In this document: positions 46,340 to 56,792 of the stretch, in pieces
How the letters are laid out: each line of letters begins with the position of its first letter
Numbering within the stretch: position 1 is the stretch's first letter
NCBI GenBank assembly: GCA_045837725.1
Contig: JBEWZL010000152.1
Span: forward strand, 248,001 to 312,000
Source of the DNA: Vermamoeba vermiformis
Lineage: Eukaryota > Tubulinea > Echinamoebida
DNA: 64,000 nt
Reading direction: 5' to 3'
Position numbers and translations under genes: made by a program
The notes under the pieces: generated by a model
Database searches by the model: none
Told to the model about the DNA's origin: nothing
Seen by the model: the letters and a program-made list of their open reading frames with translations, nothing else

Positions 46340-48503
46340 GGTGCTCTTTGTCGCTAAAAAAATGTTGGTAAGTCCAGTCAAACTCTGAACTTTCCTCGTC
46401 GAACAAAGTTTCACGTGCGAACACACATGCGCATAAATATTCGGGGCTTGTGGACTTCCTACAAGTTCTGTTCTCGCGTCAAACGCACAACACCGCTGCG
46501 TTGTCAATGGTATAACACAGTCGTTCCATTCCTCGAGCTGCAGATCGTGGTGACGTCAGGTGGATTGGACGCGCGTTATACACCTTTGTTGTATGTGCTC
46601 GTACGACAGTAATGTTTGCGAAACGGTAAATTAGTTGCGTCATTGTGCGAATTGTTAATACCCAGCACAACCACAAACAGCACAGTAACTCTCAACAAGT
46701 CTGACAGACAAGATCTGGGATGGCGCCATCCAAGATCGGTAAGTGTCATGAGGGACTCAAAAATAATCTGCTATATCCTCAAATATATAAATATTAATTT
46801 ATAAATACAATTTCGCAAGAATTACGAGCAAGTTGCACAGAAAGAATATTATTAAGAAAAATATCGTATCCGGGGCGTAAAAGATTACGTAACTCTTTTA
46901 CAACAGAAACACCCGTTAATTGTCAATTACTTGCGTGCTAATATTAAATAATAGGATTCAATCCTTATTGGTCAGGAGATTGAGGCCTCCGGTTTCCTCA
47001 CTACCACAACGTCGCCTTCACAGATTTGGTCGGCAACTACTACAACATCAAGCCTGATCCACTAGGGATATGCTTCCGCGTCCGTTGATTCCTAATGGCT
47101 CTACCTACGTGCTGCGTTCAGAACGGGTCTGTTACATACAGAAGACAAGTCCACCCCGGATGAGTAGATCTTGCTCATTGATGGTTCGTATTACATGATA
47201 AGAGACCCAGTGGGTGTCGGTTGATAAAAAATAATCATGAAGCGAAATCTAACACCTTGTTAAATCTTAAAATTGGTAATTTTGCATAATACCTAAATTT
47301 GGTAAAGTTAAAATTAGCATTTATCATTAGCAAACCAGGTTCGAACTAATTAACGTTGATTTTTAGTATCATGAATATAAGCTCGTGGTTGGAGGAAGTA
47401 TGACCGCTTTTTTTTCCTCAACGCTCGCTTGATCTGGATCTTTTGGTGAACGGTTGTGTTTTTGAATTCCATCTGGCCCGGAATTGAAATCTTCTTACTT
47501 CTGTGGTTTCTCCGTATTAGTTTCAATACTCTATTGGATGCCCTGCTTTAAAGCATTGTAGCTTGCACAGGAATTTTGTGAACTCACATTGCTTGCCCTT
47601 TACCAGATCTGCATGGATATTCCCCGTTCAACGCAGGAGAATGTTATTATAGGCAGACATGTCCGTCGAGTCCGAGACCTACGTTTTCTACTCGCAGATC
47701 TTGCCGACAAAGTTGGCATCCACCACGAATGTGGCCTACGAAAGGAGGAATCGAAAGGAACGATAGTTGGCAGAACGGACAACCTTTGGAATCATTAAAT
47801 CAGCTTAATCATAATGATCCGCTATGCGAGCTGCGGCAATCAGAAACTTGAATCGATAAGCTGAGGAATCAACGTATATGTAACGCCAAGCACCTGCTCA
47901 TACTACTAATATGATAGTACATGCATGCCGTCGGAGTGTGGACTAAACAAGAGGACTTTAAATACGTTGCACAATCGACGCGCGTAATTGATAAGCCATC
48001 AAACTTCAGTACCAGCGGCAATAGAGTCAATCTTACGCACGTATTTGTTCGAACGCATCGATGGTGAAATGGAACTTTCAGAAATAGAGCCGAATTTAAT
48101 AGTTTATGGATACTTCCCGCATAATCGAATTTGGAATTACGGAAATGATCAAAAGTTACCGTTTGAAGCAGAAGTTTAATCAGCAACTCGGCAGCAATTC
48201 AAATGATTTACGACTTTATTTTCACCGCGGCAACGGCGTTCTTTTAGTGATAGATACACTCGGTATAGATTGAATCTTGACCTACCCCACGGAATCACTT
48301 AATAGGCGAATTACGTTTTTGCGTATTCTTCCTAGTAAGTTAGGAAGAAGATGATTGGCGGTTAAGTGTCAGCGCACAAGGTCACGTGTAGATTTTTTCA
48401 GACATGTCAAAGATGTCACGAACGAAAACTATAAAAAGGTAAGCTGGCGGCTGGCTTCCACTTTTATTCACTTCAAACCCACTCTCAACAACACTTCTTC
48501 AAC
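46340..48503. other. 2.2-kb region without a supported gene
   Basis: Several open frames of 60-80 codons exist on both strands (for example 46415-46612, 47589-47798, 47988-48179), but none has a recognisable motif, convincing splice pattern or paralogue in the window. Base composition is mixed, with some GC-richer patches (46900-47250, 47600-47800) that could be decayed coding DNA. The last 100 bases hold the promoter of the first secreted cysteine protein, with TATAAAA at about 48431. Confidence 0.5.
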
Positions 48504-49035
48504 ATGAACAAGATTTTGATCGTCGCTGCCATCGTTGCAGTTCGTAAGTAACTCCACATCCTTTAGTTGCACGCGTTTTATAGTATTTATTTACTTCTTT
48601 TACTAACGGCAATATTCCCTAGTTGCCACCGCCGCTTTTGCTCAAAGCTGCAACACCGATAGCGCCACCAAGTGCGCCAATGACTACAACTCTTGCGTCC
48701 TTGCTGCTGGTACCAACGTCAACGCTATCTGCGCTTGCTACGGTCCTTACTTCGCTTGCCTCCGTAACATCAACTGCTTGACCGATTCTCAATACAACTC
48801 CATCAAGGTAAGTGTCAGTTGCTCATGTTTAAAGTTGTGCTTCCCGCAGATGAACATCCGTTGCGGTTGATTTACTTTGCGTCGTTAAAATGATTGAAGT
48901 GATTTAACATTGAACTAACATCTTATACAGCAAACTTGCACTCAAGCCGGTTGCACTGCCGCTCAATGCAGCTCCGCCGTCTCCATCTCTGGTGTTTTCG
49001 GTTTGTTCGTCGCCGCTGTTGCCGCTTTCTTCTAA
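48504..49035 (+). CDS. Small secreted cysteine-rich protein, copy 1
   Basis: Three exons (48504-48543, 48623-48807, 48931-49035), 109 aa. Signal peptide MNKILIVAAIVAVLATAAFA, then a domain of about ten cysteines (CNTDSATKCANDYNSC, ICACYGPYFACLRNINC, CTQAGCTAAQCSS). A hydrophobic C-terminus (VFGLFVAAVAAFF) with small residues before it fits a GPI signal. Codon use is biased to C-ending codons (GCC, AAC, ATC), unlike most neighbours, which suggests high expression. The same cysteine order and ending recur in the gene at 49986. The family is not recognised. A surface or secreted role is likely. Confidence 0.82.
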
Positions 49036-49453
49036 GAGGTCGACTTCACCGCGTTCATGCTTGCAAGCCCGCAATCATGTATTTTACGTTATTAAATAAA
49101 TTGGTTCTAAATCTGGAATTCCAGTCGTAATTGTTGGATGTTTTGTTAATGCTAATAATATTATGTTCCTTGGTTTCAGCATGAATTTCGATCAAATTGC
49201 TTATATCAATGCATCGTCTTCGAAAAAACGATCTAGATCACCATACTGTTCAACAAAATCTCTGGTGGAGATATTTGCTCGTTTCAGTACGGGTATCGGC
49301 CATCATTGCTTGCGGGGCATAGAGGCATTGCAAGCTAAGAGGCAGGGCAGTGCAGCGCAGTTACAATCGCCGATGATAAATTATTGATCAGATCTTACAG
49401 TCATATTAATTAAGCGCTCCTTTTCTGTTAGTTTGACGTTCTTACAACCACAA
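49036..49453. other. Intergenic between paralogues
   Basis: 418 bp. An ATG-started frame at 49163-49387 (74 aa, basic middle part) shows no known domain and no match to the flanking family; it is not called. Nothing else was seen. Confidence 0.45.
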
Positions 49454-49660
49454 ATGAACAAGTAAATCATCTTCACTATTGTTTTGGGTATGTAAGTCGC
49501 TTGTTTCCTATCGCATCAGAGAACAATACTCAATTCTTCTATGTAGCATTCGCTGCCACCGCTTACGCTTCTTGTGACCTCATCGGGCTGACCGATTGCA
49601 GCTATGACTTGGGGAACTTGCTTTGGTAACGCCAATTATTTTCGCTCTCTTCTAAGCAGC
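49454..49660 (+). pseudogene. Broken copy of the secreted cysteine-rich gene
   Basis: The sequence at 49454 matches the start of the gene at 49986 (ATGAACAAG, then ATCATCTTCACTATTGTTTTGG, an intron starting at the same place, and TTCGCTGCCACCGCTTACGC after it). Codon 4 is TAA where the intact gene has TTG, and most of the mature region is deleted. The 3' end is still recognisable: CGCTCTCTTCTAAGCAGC at 49643-49660 equals the end of the intact copy including its stop and 3' UTR. Confidence 0.88.
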
Positions 49661-49985
49661 TTGGGCCATTGCAACCTAGCTACACGATTGTTGCTCATTT
49701 CTACGGTCAAATAAAGAGTTATTTACAATTTTCTGAATTTAGCTTTCGTTTAATCTGGAGGTAATCTCGCAGTACAAAAAACTAAAAGTAAATACTTAGA
49801 CTTGCACAAGGTACGAGTGTTTCATTACTACCAATTCCAAACTGTCATATTATTATTAAGTTATAAATTCTAATCTCCTATTTAGTACGCCAAACTCTCC
49901 CACGTGGTTTTCACGTGACTTTCAAACAAAACCAAATTCTTGCGCCTTTTTGTTTTACGTTCCAACCTTCACGAACAACACCACA
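49661..49985. promoter_or_regulatory. Intergenic, promoter of secreted copy 2
   Basis: 325 bp of AT-rich sequence. The 100 bp before the start include CCACGTGGTTTTCACGTGAC (two CACGTG boxes). A CACGTG box followed by TATAAAA also precedes copy 1 (near 48382 and 48431). No gene was seen. Confidence 0.45.
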
Positions 49986-50356
49986 ATGAACAAGTTGATC
50001 ATCTTCACTATTGTTTTGGGTAAGTCTTGTTACGTGCCGCGCTGCATTACTAACTTCGTTATGTAGCCTTCGCTGCCACCGCTTACGCTGCTTGCGATAT
50101 TAACGCTCTTGCCACCTGCGCTACCGACGCTGCTTCTTGCATTGCCTCTGCTCTCACCGACAAGAACGCCATCTGCGCTTGCAACGGTAAATACGCTGCC
50201 TGCTTCCTCAAGAACGGCTGCACCTCTGGTGCCGACTGGGATGCCTTCGTCAAGTCCTGCACCAGCGCTGGTTGCACTTCTGCCCAATGCAGCTCTGCCT
50301 CCACCATCTCCGCTGTCTTTGGCTTGGCTGTTGCCGTCGTTGCCGCTCTCTTCTAA
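49986..50356 (+). CDS. Small secreted cysteine-rich protein, copy 2
   Basis: Two exons (49986-50019, 50067-50356), 107 aa. Signal peptide MNKLIIFTIVLAFAATAYA, then cysteines spaced as in copy 1: CATDAASCIASAL, ICACNGKYAACFLKNGC, CTSAGCTSAQCSSAS, and a hydrophobic GPI-like end (VFGLAVAVVAALF). It lacks the last intron of copy 1, whose position corresponds to the segment before SCTSAGC. The strong preference for GCC/GCT, ATC and AAG again suggests high expression. Tandem duplication with the gene at 48504 and the relic at 49454. Confidence 0.85.
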
Positions 50357-51034
50357 GCAGCGATCTTGATCTTGTAACAAACCTACGAGCTTATGCGTAG
50401 CCCTTTGTACTAGCTGATAAACATTAATTCGATCTAACGAATTGTCTATGCGCTTGCGATTGCACGCAGTCTCTCATTTTCTGTTTTCGAAGATGCGTTT
50501 TTGATCGGTACACTAACCGAAAGTCTTTGCAAGACGCTCAAGCAAAGGACATACTTGTCTATCGGGAGCATATATTAATATTATTCATCGCAAGGGCGCT
50601 TTTGTTGGTCAAAAAAAAAAACAGATGGCGGTTAAAATCCGATCAGATCATTTTATCGAATTAATTCGATCAAATCAATCCTGGATTCTGCGATTAAATG
50701 TACCTTGATCTTATTAGGACGCCTAATAAACCGCAAACTTAGGATATGCTGCATCTTCCTTAAAAGAAGCGCGGGTCCTATTGAAATACTATGCTTCGTT
50801 CTTCATCTCGCAGTTCGTAGTACGCATTATCGAAGTTGATCCTTTTTTTCTCTAAATAGTTCGATTAGTGGATGCATGAGCTCCATTACTACTCCGTAGC
50901 GGAGGATCCGCTTCTCCAAATTATAGGATGAGGATAGGATAAACTAGCATATATACACACGAAATGTCTAATTTTGGCTACCGGTAGATATGCATATCTC
51001 AGATAAAACCGGAACGCATCCGAGCAAGAAAATT
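50357..51034. other. Intergenic
   Basis: 678 bp between convergent genes with no supported ORF. It contains a perfect 16-bp palindrome ATCGAATTAATTCGAT (50655-50670) and several GATC-rich runs. Nothing else recognised. Confidence 0.5.
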
Positions 51035-53907
51035 TCAGAAAAACTTACTTATGCCGCAGGTGAGATCGTAGAATAGCCGCCATGCAAAAGCAGTACCCAG
51101 CGAAGAGAGCAGCAAATCAGTTGCATAAAACAACATTTGAAGAACTGCTTTTGTTTGGTAATGCTCGCAATCCTCCGCGTCTTCGTTGTTCATGCAAAAG
51201 GTAAAATCGGCTCCTAATAAGCCTATATATACTACTGCGCGCACGAATATAGCAGTCTCCAAGATGGCAAACTATTTTTAAGGTTAGATAAATCTATAAA
51301 CTCGATCCAAAAATAGAAATCGGAAATTCTGTTCGTACTGTCTACTTACCGATAATACCATCCATTTGTTAGCTTTTAGTGCGCAAATGAATCCATAAAT
51401 CGCGATCAATAACCATAAAACGGTTAGAACTGTTGATACGAGTTCAAAGACCGGCGTTAGCACCAAAAACGCGAATATATTCAGCTATATTACATTAAAA
51501 GACAGTCAATAAGGGTACGATATTAAATAGAGACGCGTCGCTTACAGCTTCAATTGTACAAATCGCCTGAACTCTGAAAGTTTGCGGATGTAGCCTTCGG
51601 TCACGTACACGGTCCTGTAAATGCAAGATATTAGAATAATTAAACATCCAAGACCAATATAGCAAAGCTGATAGCTATGGAAAGGTACGTACTCTCGCGC
51701 TCAGTTTGAATTTGTGTGCCAAGTACAACGCGATGACGCAGGTCACCGAGAACAACGCTATAATGACTGCACCCGTTGAAAAGATGATGACAGACCCGAC
51801 TCTAAGAGGAGGACATTATTAATATGAGCCTATCCATAGACACAATGTATAGGCATTCGTCACAAGAGTGTCGTGTAGTGGAATGTAACACGTGTCCAAA
51901 AATCGTTTGTTAATGGATAATTAAATTGCTATACGTACACAAACTGTTGGCAGACCGAGTCTAATAATTTTTGGGCAGTACTTCGCAGAAATTCGCAGTT
52001 AAGAATTTCGAAAAGGTTTTCAAAGATCTGAGTCATAATAACGACTTTTTGAACCATAGTTTGAAGAGCTGTTAATCCATCGCTCGGGGGAGCCTACATA
52101 ACAAGATTAATAAAGAGATGGAGTACCAAATAGGCCTATTCTAAGAAGCGATCATGAAGGTTAGAAGTAGATGTGGATTTAGACTTACCGAAGCAGCTCT
52201 ATTGTTGATTTCGATTAATATGCCTTGAATATGCAATACAGTTTGAGTAATGATATCGTCCAACGATTTAGAGTCTGAAGTTAGCGTCGGATCGAACGAG
52301 TAACTCAGCACTTGAGTACTCGAATCATTTAATGCGACTAGTAACTCCGAAGTAAATGAAAATGCACTTTCAAAGCCAGGGAAGTAACTGCCAGTACTAA
52401 AGCAGTTGTTTAAGATACTGCTCAAGCCTGAATCCGTCGAGTTGATGGAATTGCTGAATGATTCTGTAGGCTGGCCATGAAGTCCATTATATATTGAATA
52501 GCAGACATCATCGAGTAGCACTGATGCTGGCAGATGAATAGCGAATGTAGCTGATATGAAGGCAATCGAGATGAAACTTATAATGCCACATCTAGAAAAT
52601 TTAAGTTAATGAATGATTGTGCGGACTAAACTTAGGATCAATAAGCGAGGCGCGGAGACCATAGTTTTGTATTGACAATAGACACTGGTTCTTATAGAAA
52701 GATTTTGAGATCCGGTACGCGGATAATATATCATTCAAATTCGATTTGGTTGCTTAGATCAAACCCATATGTGCTTAGTACGTACATTAATGATAGTTTA
52801 GCATGTCTAAGAACCATTCCAGTGACTCCAACAGCAATATTTGTAATCGTAAACATGAAAGTAAAGTACACGAAGGTAGATCTGTCAGGCAAAGAGTCAT
52901 GTTAGCTATATTTAGAACCAGATGATATAATATTGTTATTATGTACATGCCTTAATATTTCTACGTCATATCCCGTCGACTCTATACGTTTTGTTGTTGC
53001 TGCAAGAGATGCGATACCTTCTTGCAACGAAGATAACGAGTCTGAGATAAAAAAAAGGTTAAAACGGTCTATAATATAAATTTTGAATATAAATATATAA
53101 ATACCTTGGTATTCTTCGTTAATTTGGCCGATCAGCTCGGTAACATTAGTTACGTGTCCACTGACGTGATTAGCTGAGTCAGTGAGCGTACTTAGCAACG
53201 TTACAAAGCCTGCGCCAACTTTATCATCTCCGGTCAGCATAACGACAATAGCGAAGCTGAATATAAAGGTATTAGTCAAATTTCAGATGCACCTAAAAAT
53301 AAGAAATTTCATAGTAACCCTTTAAAGGGACATTTGGAAACATGAGTCACTCATTTGTATATACGCGATGCTTGTTACTATATTAATACGAGTATACTTA
53401 CATTAGAACCGGTGTTACAACGCCCCACACGATCCGGTGTTGCATAAACGGTTTGCCCTTGTTCAGCATGACTGGTACTCGTCCACATCGTTTACAACAT
53501 CCATAACACGAGCAGAATATAATCCCTGAGACTATACTCACGAATGCAACAATAAGGCCAGGGATGAGCAAAACCAAAATTGACTGAACGGGACAAAATC
53601 AGAAAAAAAACGTAAATTTTAAATTTAGGTTATACGTTATTATCATATTACTAATTTAATTGTTATGAATTATTAGCGTGATCCGGATTCGATTAAATTA
53701 ATAAAAAATAACTTACACTAACATATTCTGCGCTGGCTTCAAATGATTGTTCTCGTGTAGGAAATGCACGTGTATAATTTTCAAATATCTGGCCTGTATA
53801 TAGTCAATTTAGATACGGGACGTGACAGTTCAACTTGTGATCTTATGGGATGTAGGCTTACCTTGAACTATAGGTGCTAATAGGAATATGAGAAATAAAT
53901 AATTCAT
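51035..53907 (-). CDS. Multi-pass membrane protein, prominin/tweety-like
   Basis: About twelve exons from ATG 53907 to TGA 51035-51037. Signal peptide MNYLFLIFLLAPIVQ, then a TM helix (SILVLLIPGLIVAFVSIVSG) followed at once by a Cys cluster FCSCYGCCKRCGR, a second TM, a large extracellular loop, a TM pair (FVYFTFMFTITNIAVGV; CGIISFISIAFISATFAIHL), a second large loop with N-glycosylation sites, and a further TM (VIIFSTGAVIIALFSVTCVI). This order and the Cys cluster resemble prominins. The C-terminal part (RLHPQTFRVQAICTIEALNI, then three or four TMs) is extra and recalls seven-TM cytosolic loops. One intron seems to use a GC donor (about 52949). Family call tentative. Confidence 0.6.
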
Positions 53908-54070
53908 ATTCTATTAATATTTGTAAAATTTCTAATTAATTTAGCCTTAGTCGTGCTATTCCATTGCAAAAATACAAAAAATAAGTGACACTCGAGATAA
54001 GTCGAAAAGTATCTTCTGCTCGTTTATTAGCAATAATACGAAGACATGTTATAGCATCATATTAATATCA

Positions 54071-54360
54071 TTAGGAGGCGGTTTGCTGCTTTGAGCCTTT
54101 AATATCTTGATCCACATCTAGAGAACAAATTCATTAGCAATCTGTACAAACGAAGAATCGCAAAGTCAGAATTACTACGTATTTGCAACTTACTTGTCTT
54201 AGCGGAGCTTCCTCCGAGACCACCGGTGTCAGAACCAAAAGACTTAAAACTAGTTTGAGATCCAGAAGCAGTATCTCGCTTTAAATTGCCAAGATTTCTA
54301 TTGCCGACATCGGCGCTAGATCCGGTATCTAAATCTCCGCAGAATATCTCCGTTACGATT

Positions 54361-54361
<1 letters not shown>
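54071..54361 (-). CDS. Short Ser/Gly-rich ORF with one intron, 5' end unclear
   Basis: Two coding segments split by a GTAAGT intron (about 54119-54191) read IVTEIFCGDLDTGSSADVGN ... SFKSFGSDTGGLGGSSAKT and NVDQDIKGSKQQTAS, ending at TAA 54071-54073. No ATG lies between the poly(A) tract (minus strand) and the coding sequence; the frame runs through the poly(A) as poly-Lys. The true start may lie in an unseen upstream exon. Function unknown. Confidence 0.4.

Positions 54362-54362
<1 letters not shown>

Positions 54363-54405
<43 letters not shown>
54363..54405. repeat. 43-nt poly(T) tract (poly(A) on the minus strand)
   Basis: An uninterrupted run of 43 T. On the minus strand it is a poly(A) that follows a 71-codon ORF and about 40 nt of possible 3' UTR, as expected for a retroposed mRNA; simple homopolymer expansion is the alternative. 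Confidence 0.9.
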
Positions 54406-54407
<2 letters not shown>

Positions 54408-54446
54408 ATGACTTTGCAGACTATGATAATTCAATACTAAGTAGAT

Positions 54447-54659
54447 CTAGCAAAACTTTCCAACGTGAATAAAATATCTGCAAAACTCGTCGCATTGGCA
54501 ATTATATCTCGTGTTAATCGCGCAATAAAGGTGTTGTATTGCAATAGTAAGGTCATCCATATTGATCGATTGAACGTTACCGCGGCTAAGAACACTGTGG
54601 ATACACATCATCGTTGACAAAAAAGTTTCTACTTCGTTATAACTTAGCATATACTTCAT
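54447..54659 (-). CDS. Small intronless ORF upstream of poly(A), possible retrocopy
   Basis: 70 aa beginning MKYMLSYNEVETFLSTMMCI with a central DDLTIAIQHLYCAINTRYNC, ending in TAG at 54447. It is intronless, unlike almost every other gene here, and is followed on its own strand by a 43-nt poly(A). No family was recognised. It may instead be an exon of a larger gene. Confidence 0.35.
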   Translation of the reverse strand: MKYMLSYNEVETFLSTMMCIHSVLSRGNVQSINMDDLTIAIQHLYCAINTRYNCQCDEFCRYFIHVGKFC

Positions 54660-54800
54660 AATGACATGTCTTCTTACTAAAGTGTAATAGGATCTTGTCC
54701 AATGTCTGTTAAGTTCCTCTGATTGAATTTGCTACATCCGCATTGTAGGATCCAGTTTCAATATGTCCAGGCTTAATAAATATGCCACAATATGGTCCTA

Positions 54801-56213
54801 TCAAGTCTTCAGTACCATCGGACAGTATTTGGTGATAATTTCGCGGTAAAATGAGCCAGGCTTAGGTTTGTAAAGGTGCGTCAGTGAGTGCCACAAGTGC
54901 AAGCCATATCCGCCCTTATTTAACAATTCTTTCACTATTTTCACGTCACTGTGTTGTGAAGGAAATGATATAATAGGATAATCGCGCCAAAATATTGCGT
55001 AGAATGCTTCCTTCGGCATTTTTTTGACCACATCCAAAGACTTCGTAAACTAAAATAAATCGGATTAACGTACATATACTATTATTATATTACTTCATAA
55101 TAAGACATACGTTATTAAAGTATATTTTTGTTAACAGATCCGGTCCTAAGCTCGCCCAAGCTAATTGTTTAGTCGTCACTTTGACACGTGTCACTTCTTT
55201 AAGACACTCGAGAATGAATTCATTTCCGCGCTCAAATTTCATTACTGCTCCATTAATGGCAGCGGGACTTACTATAGTAAAATATTATTAGACTATACTA
55301 AATTTAGATTTTAAAATTCAGTCAACTAGATCCCGCTTACTAATGATTATATATGAGTGGTATATAATATTAATCACACTTACATATCATAGTATGATAC
55401 TGTAGGACCTTGTTCGCCAACAACGTTCGGCAGATCCAACAAATTTTTGAACGGCACGAAATCCGCATCCAAATAAATTCCACCACGCGTGTATAGTATT
55501 AAATACCTTAATACATCGCTGATACCATTATATTCTAGATTTGCATGATTATTCCACCACTTGTTCAGTTGAGGAAATTGAACAATGTCCTTGTCTGGTA
55601 CGTAATGCTCAAACTCGAGTTGTGGGCATATTAATTTGCTATAATAATTATAAATGTTAATTAAAGTATATAGAAGTATATTTAATAACATTCTAAGTGA
55701 TCGTATTGTCGATGAATTAAAGAAAAATTTGCGGGATCCGAATTAGGTGGATTTAAATTAGTTTGCCGTCGTAAACTTTGATTATATAATCGTATCTATG
55801 GGTACTTACATATTATGCCATGATTTTAGAGTTTCTGTTGGCAACGCATCCAGCTCTGGTACGTGCAGAATTTTAATTGGATTCTGTGGATGTGTTTGAC
55901 ACGTAGCCTCAATGGCGCATCGTATTGAATATGAGTCCCATAAATCATCTTCGATTTTTGTTATTAAGAAATAGATTATTACGTGATCGCGTGGTTTGGA
56001 TTCAATCGTCGGATCTATTTTCCAATCGTCATCTGGCAATTTCGTCCATTTTTCGATGAGAGTTGTGTTCTTATATTCATAGATATTATTATAGTATGTG
56101 GGATCAATGGTCCAATCATCATTAGACCTCGATCTGACGTAAAATAGCAAAACCACCAAAAAAGAGGTTGCTAATATCAGAAAAAATCCAACTTTCTTCA
56201 ATTTGATAGTCAT
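54801..56213 (-). CDS. GT32-type (A4GALT-like) glycosyltransferase
   Basis: About four exons from ATG 56213 to TGA 54801-54803. Type II membrane topology: short basic start MTIKLKKVG, one TM helix (FFLILATSFLVVLLFYV), then a stem with two D-D-W-x-I-D-P repeats. The catalytic region shows SDVLRYLILYTRGGIYLDAD, the R-x-x-x-L-Y-x-x-G-G-x-Y-x-D-x-D motif of GT32 and A4GALT-like Golgi enzymes; DAD is the metal/UDP-sugar site. The end, GYGLHLWHSL followed by the final exon, matches the alpha-1,4-galactosyl/GlcNAc transferase conserved C-terminal region (W-x-H). It likely transfers a hexose in the Golgi; sugar and acceptor are unknown. Confidence 0.84.
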
Positions 56214-56792
56214 GACTCCATAGTAATACTACTAGCCTAGTTAAGACGATATTTAATAATGTTTGTAAGTATAAAATTAAATTCAATAACTTTACCGGAT
56301 TCTCAAGAGGTAGCAGAGGCTTCTAACTATGATTAGAATAGTATCAATATCATATTGATAGCTATATTAGAATAATAATTATAGTTCTTTGAATGCAGTG
56401 CCTTTGTGGTCGTTGTCTGTGCGCTAAAAATTTTGAAGTACTTTTCCTTTTGTGTCATTTTGACTTATTCTACTAGTAATGGACAATATTATCATGCAGT
56501 TATAATACATCTGAAGTGCAGCCGTATTTAGAGCACTTACAGAGCGATTCAATTGGTTTTGCTCCAGATCGAACTTGAAGCCCAAAGACTAAAGGATATG
56601 GTTTACCTACCTAACTGGCAAAGCAAAATTCAAAGCGCGGAAAGTTATGAATTGGATCCTAGCCCCAAGCACGAGCTCGCCGGGGAAATTTCTCTCGGAA
56701 TCGCCAAATTTGTGAGCCGCGGTCTCCAAGTCTCGATTTTTGACCGTTATGTGTTGTTTGGTATTATTACACTTACCAGCCACTAAAGCACC
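56214..56792. promoter_or_regulatory. Divergent intergenic region with a uORF
   Basis: 579 bp between the glycosyltransferase (minus) and NDH-2 (plus). An ATG at 56598 opens a 62-codon frame ending at TAA 56784-56786, only 6 nt before the NDH-2 start. It is called an upstream ORF rather than a gene because no homology is evident. Confidence 0.4.

Noticed and set aside
47589-47798. 69-codon ORF, Arg-rich
   Set aside because: No ATG start, a similar-length frame on the opposite strand, and no known motif.
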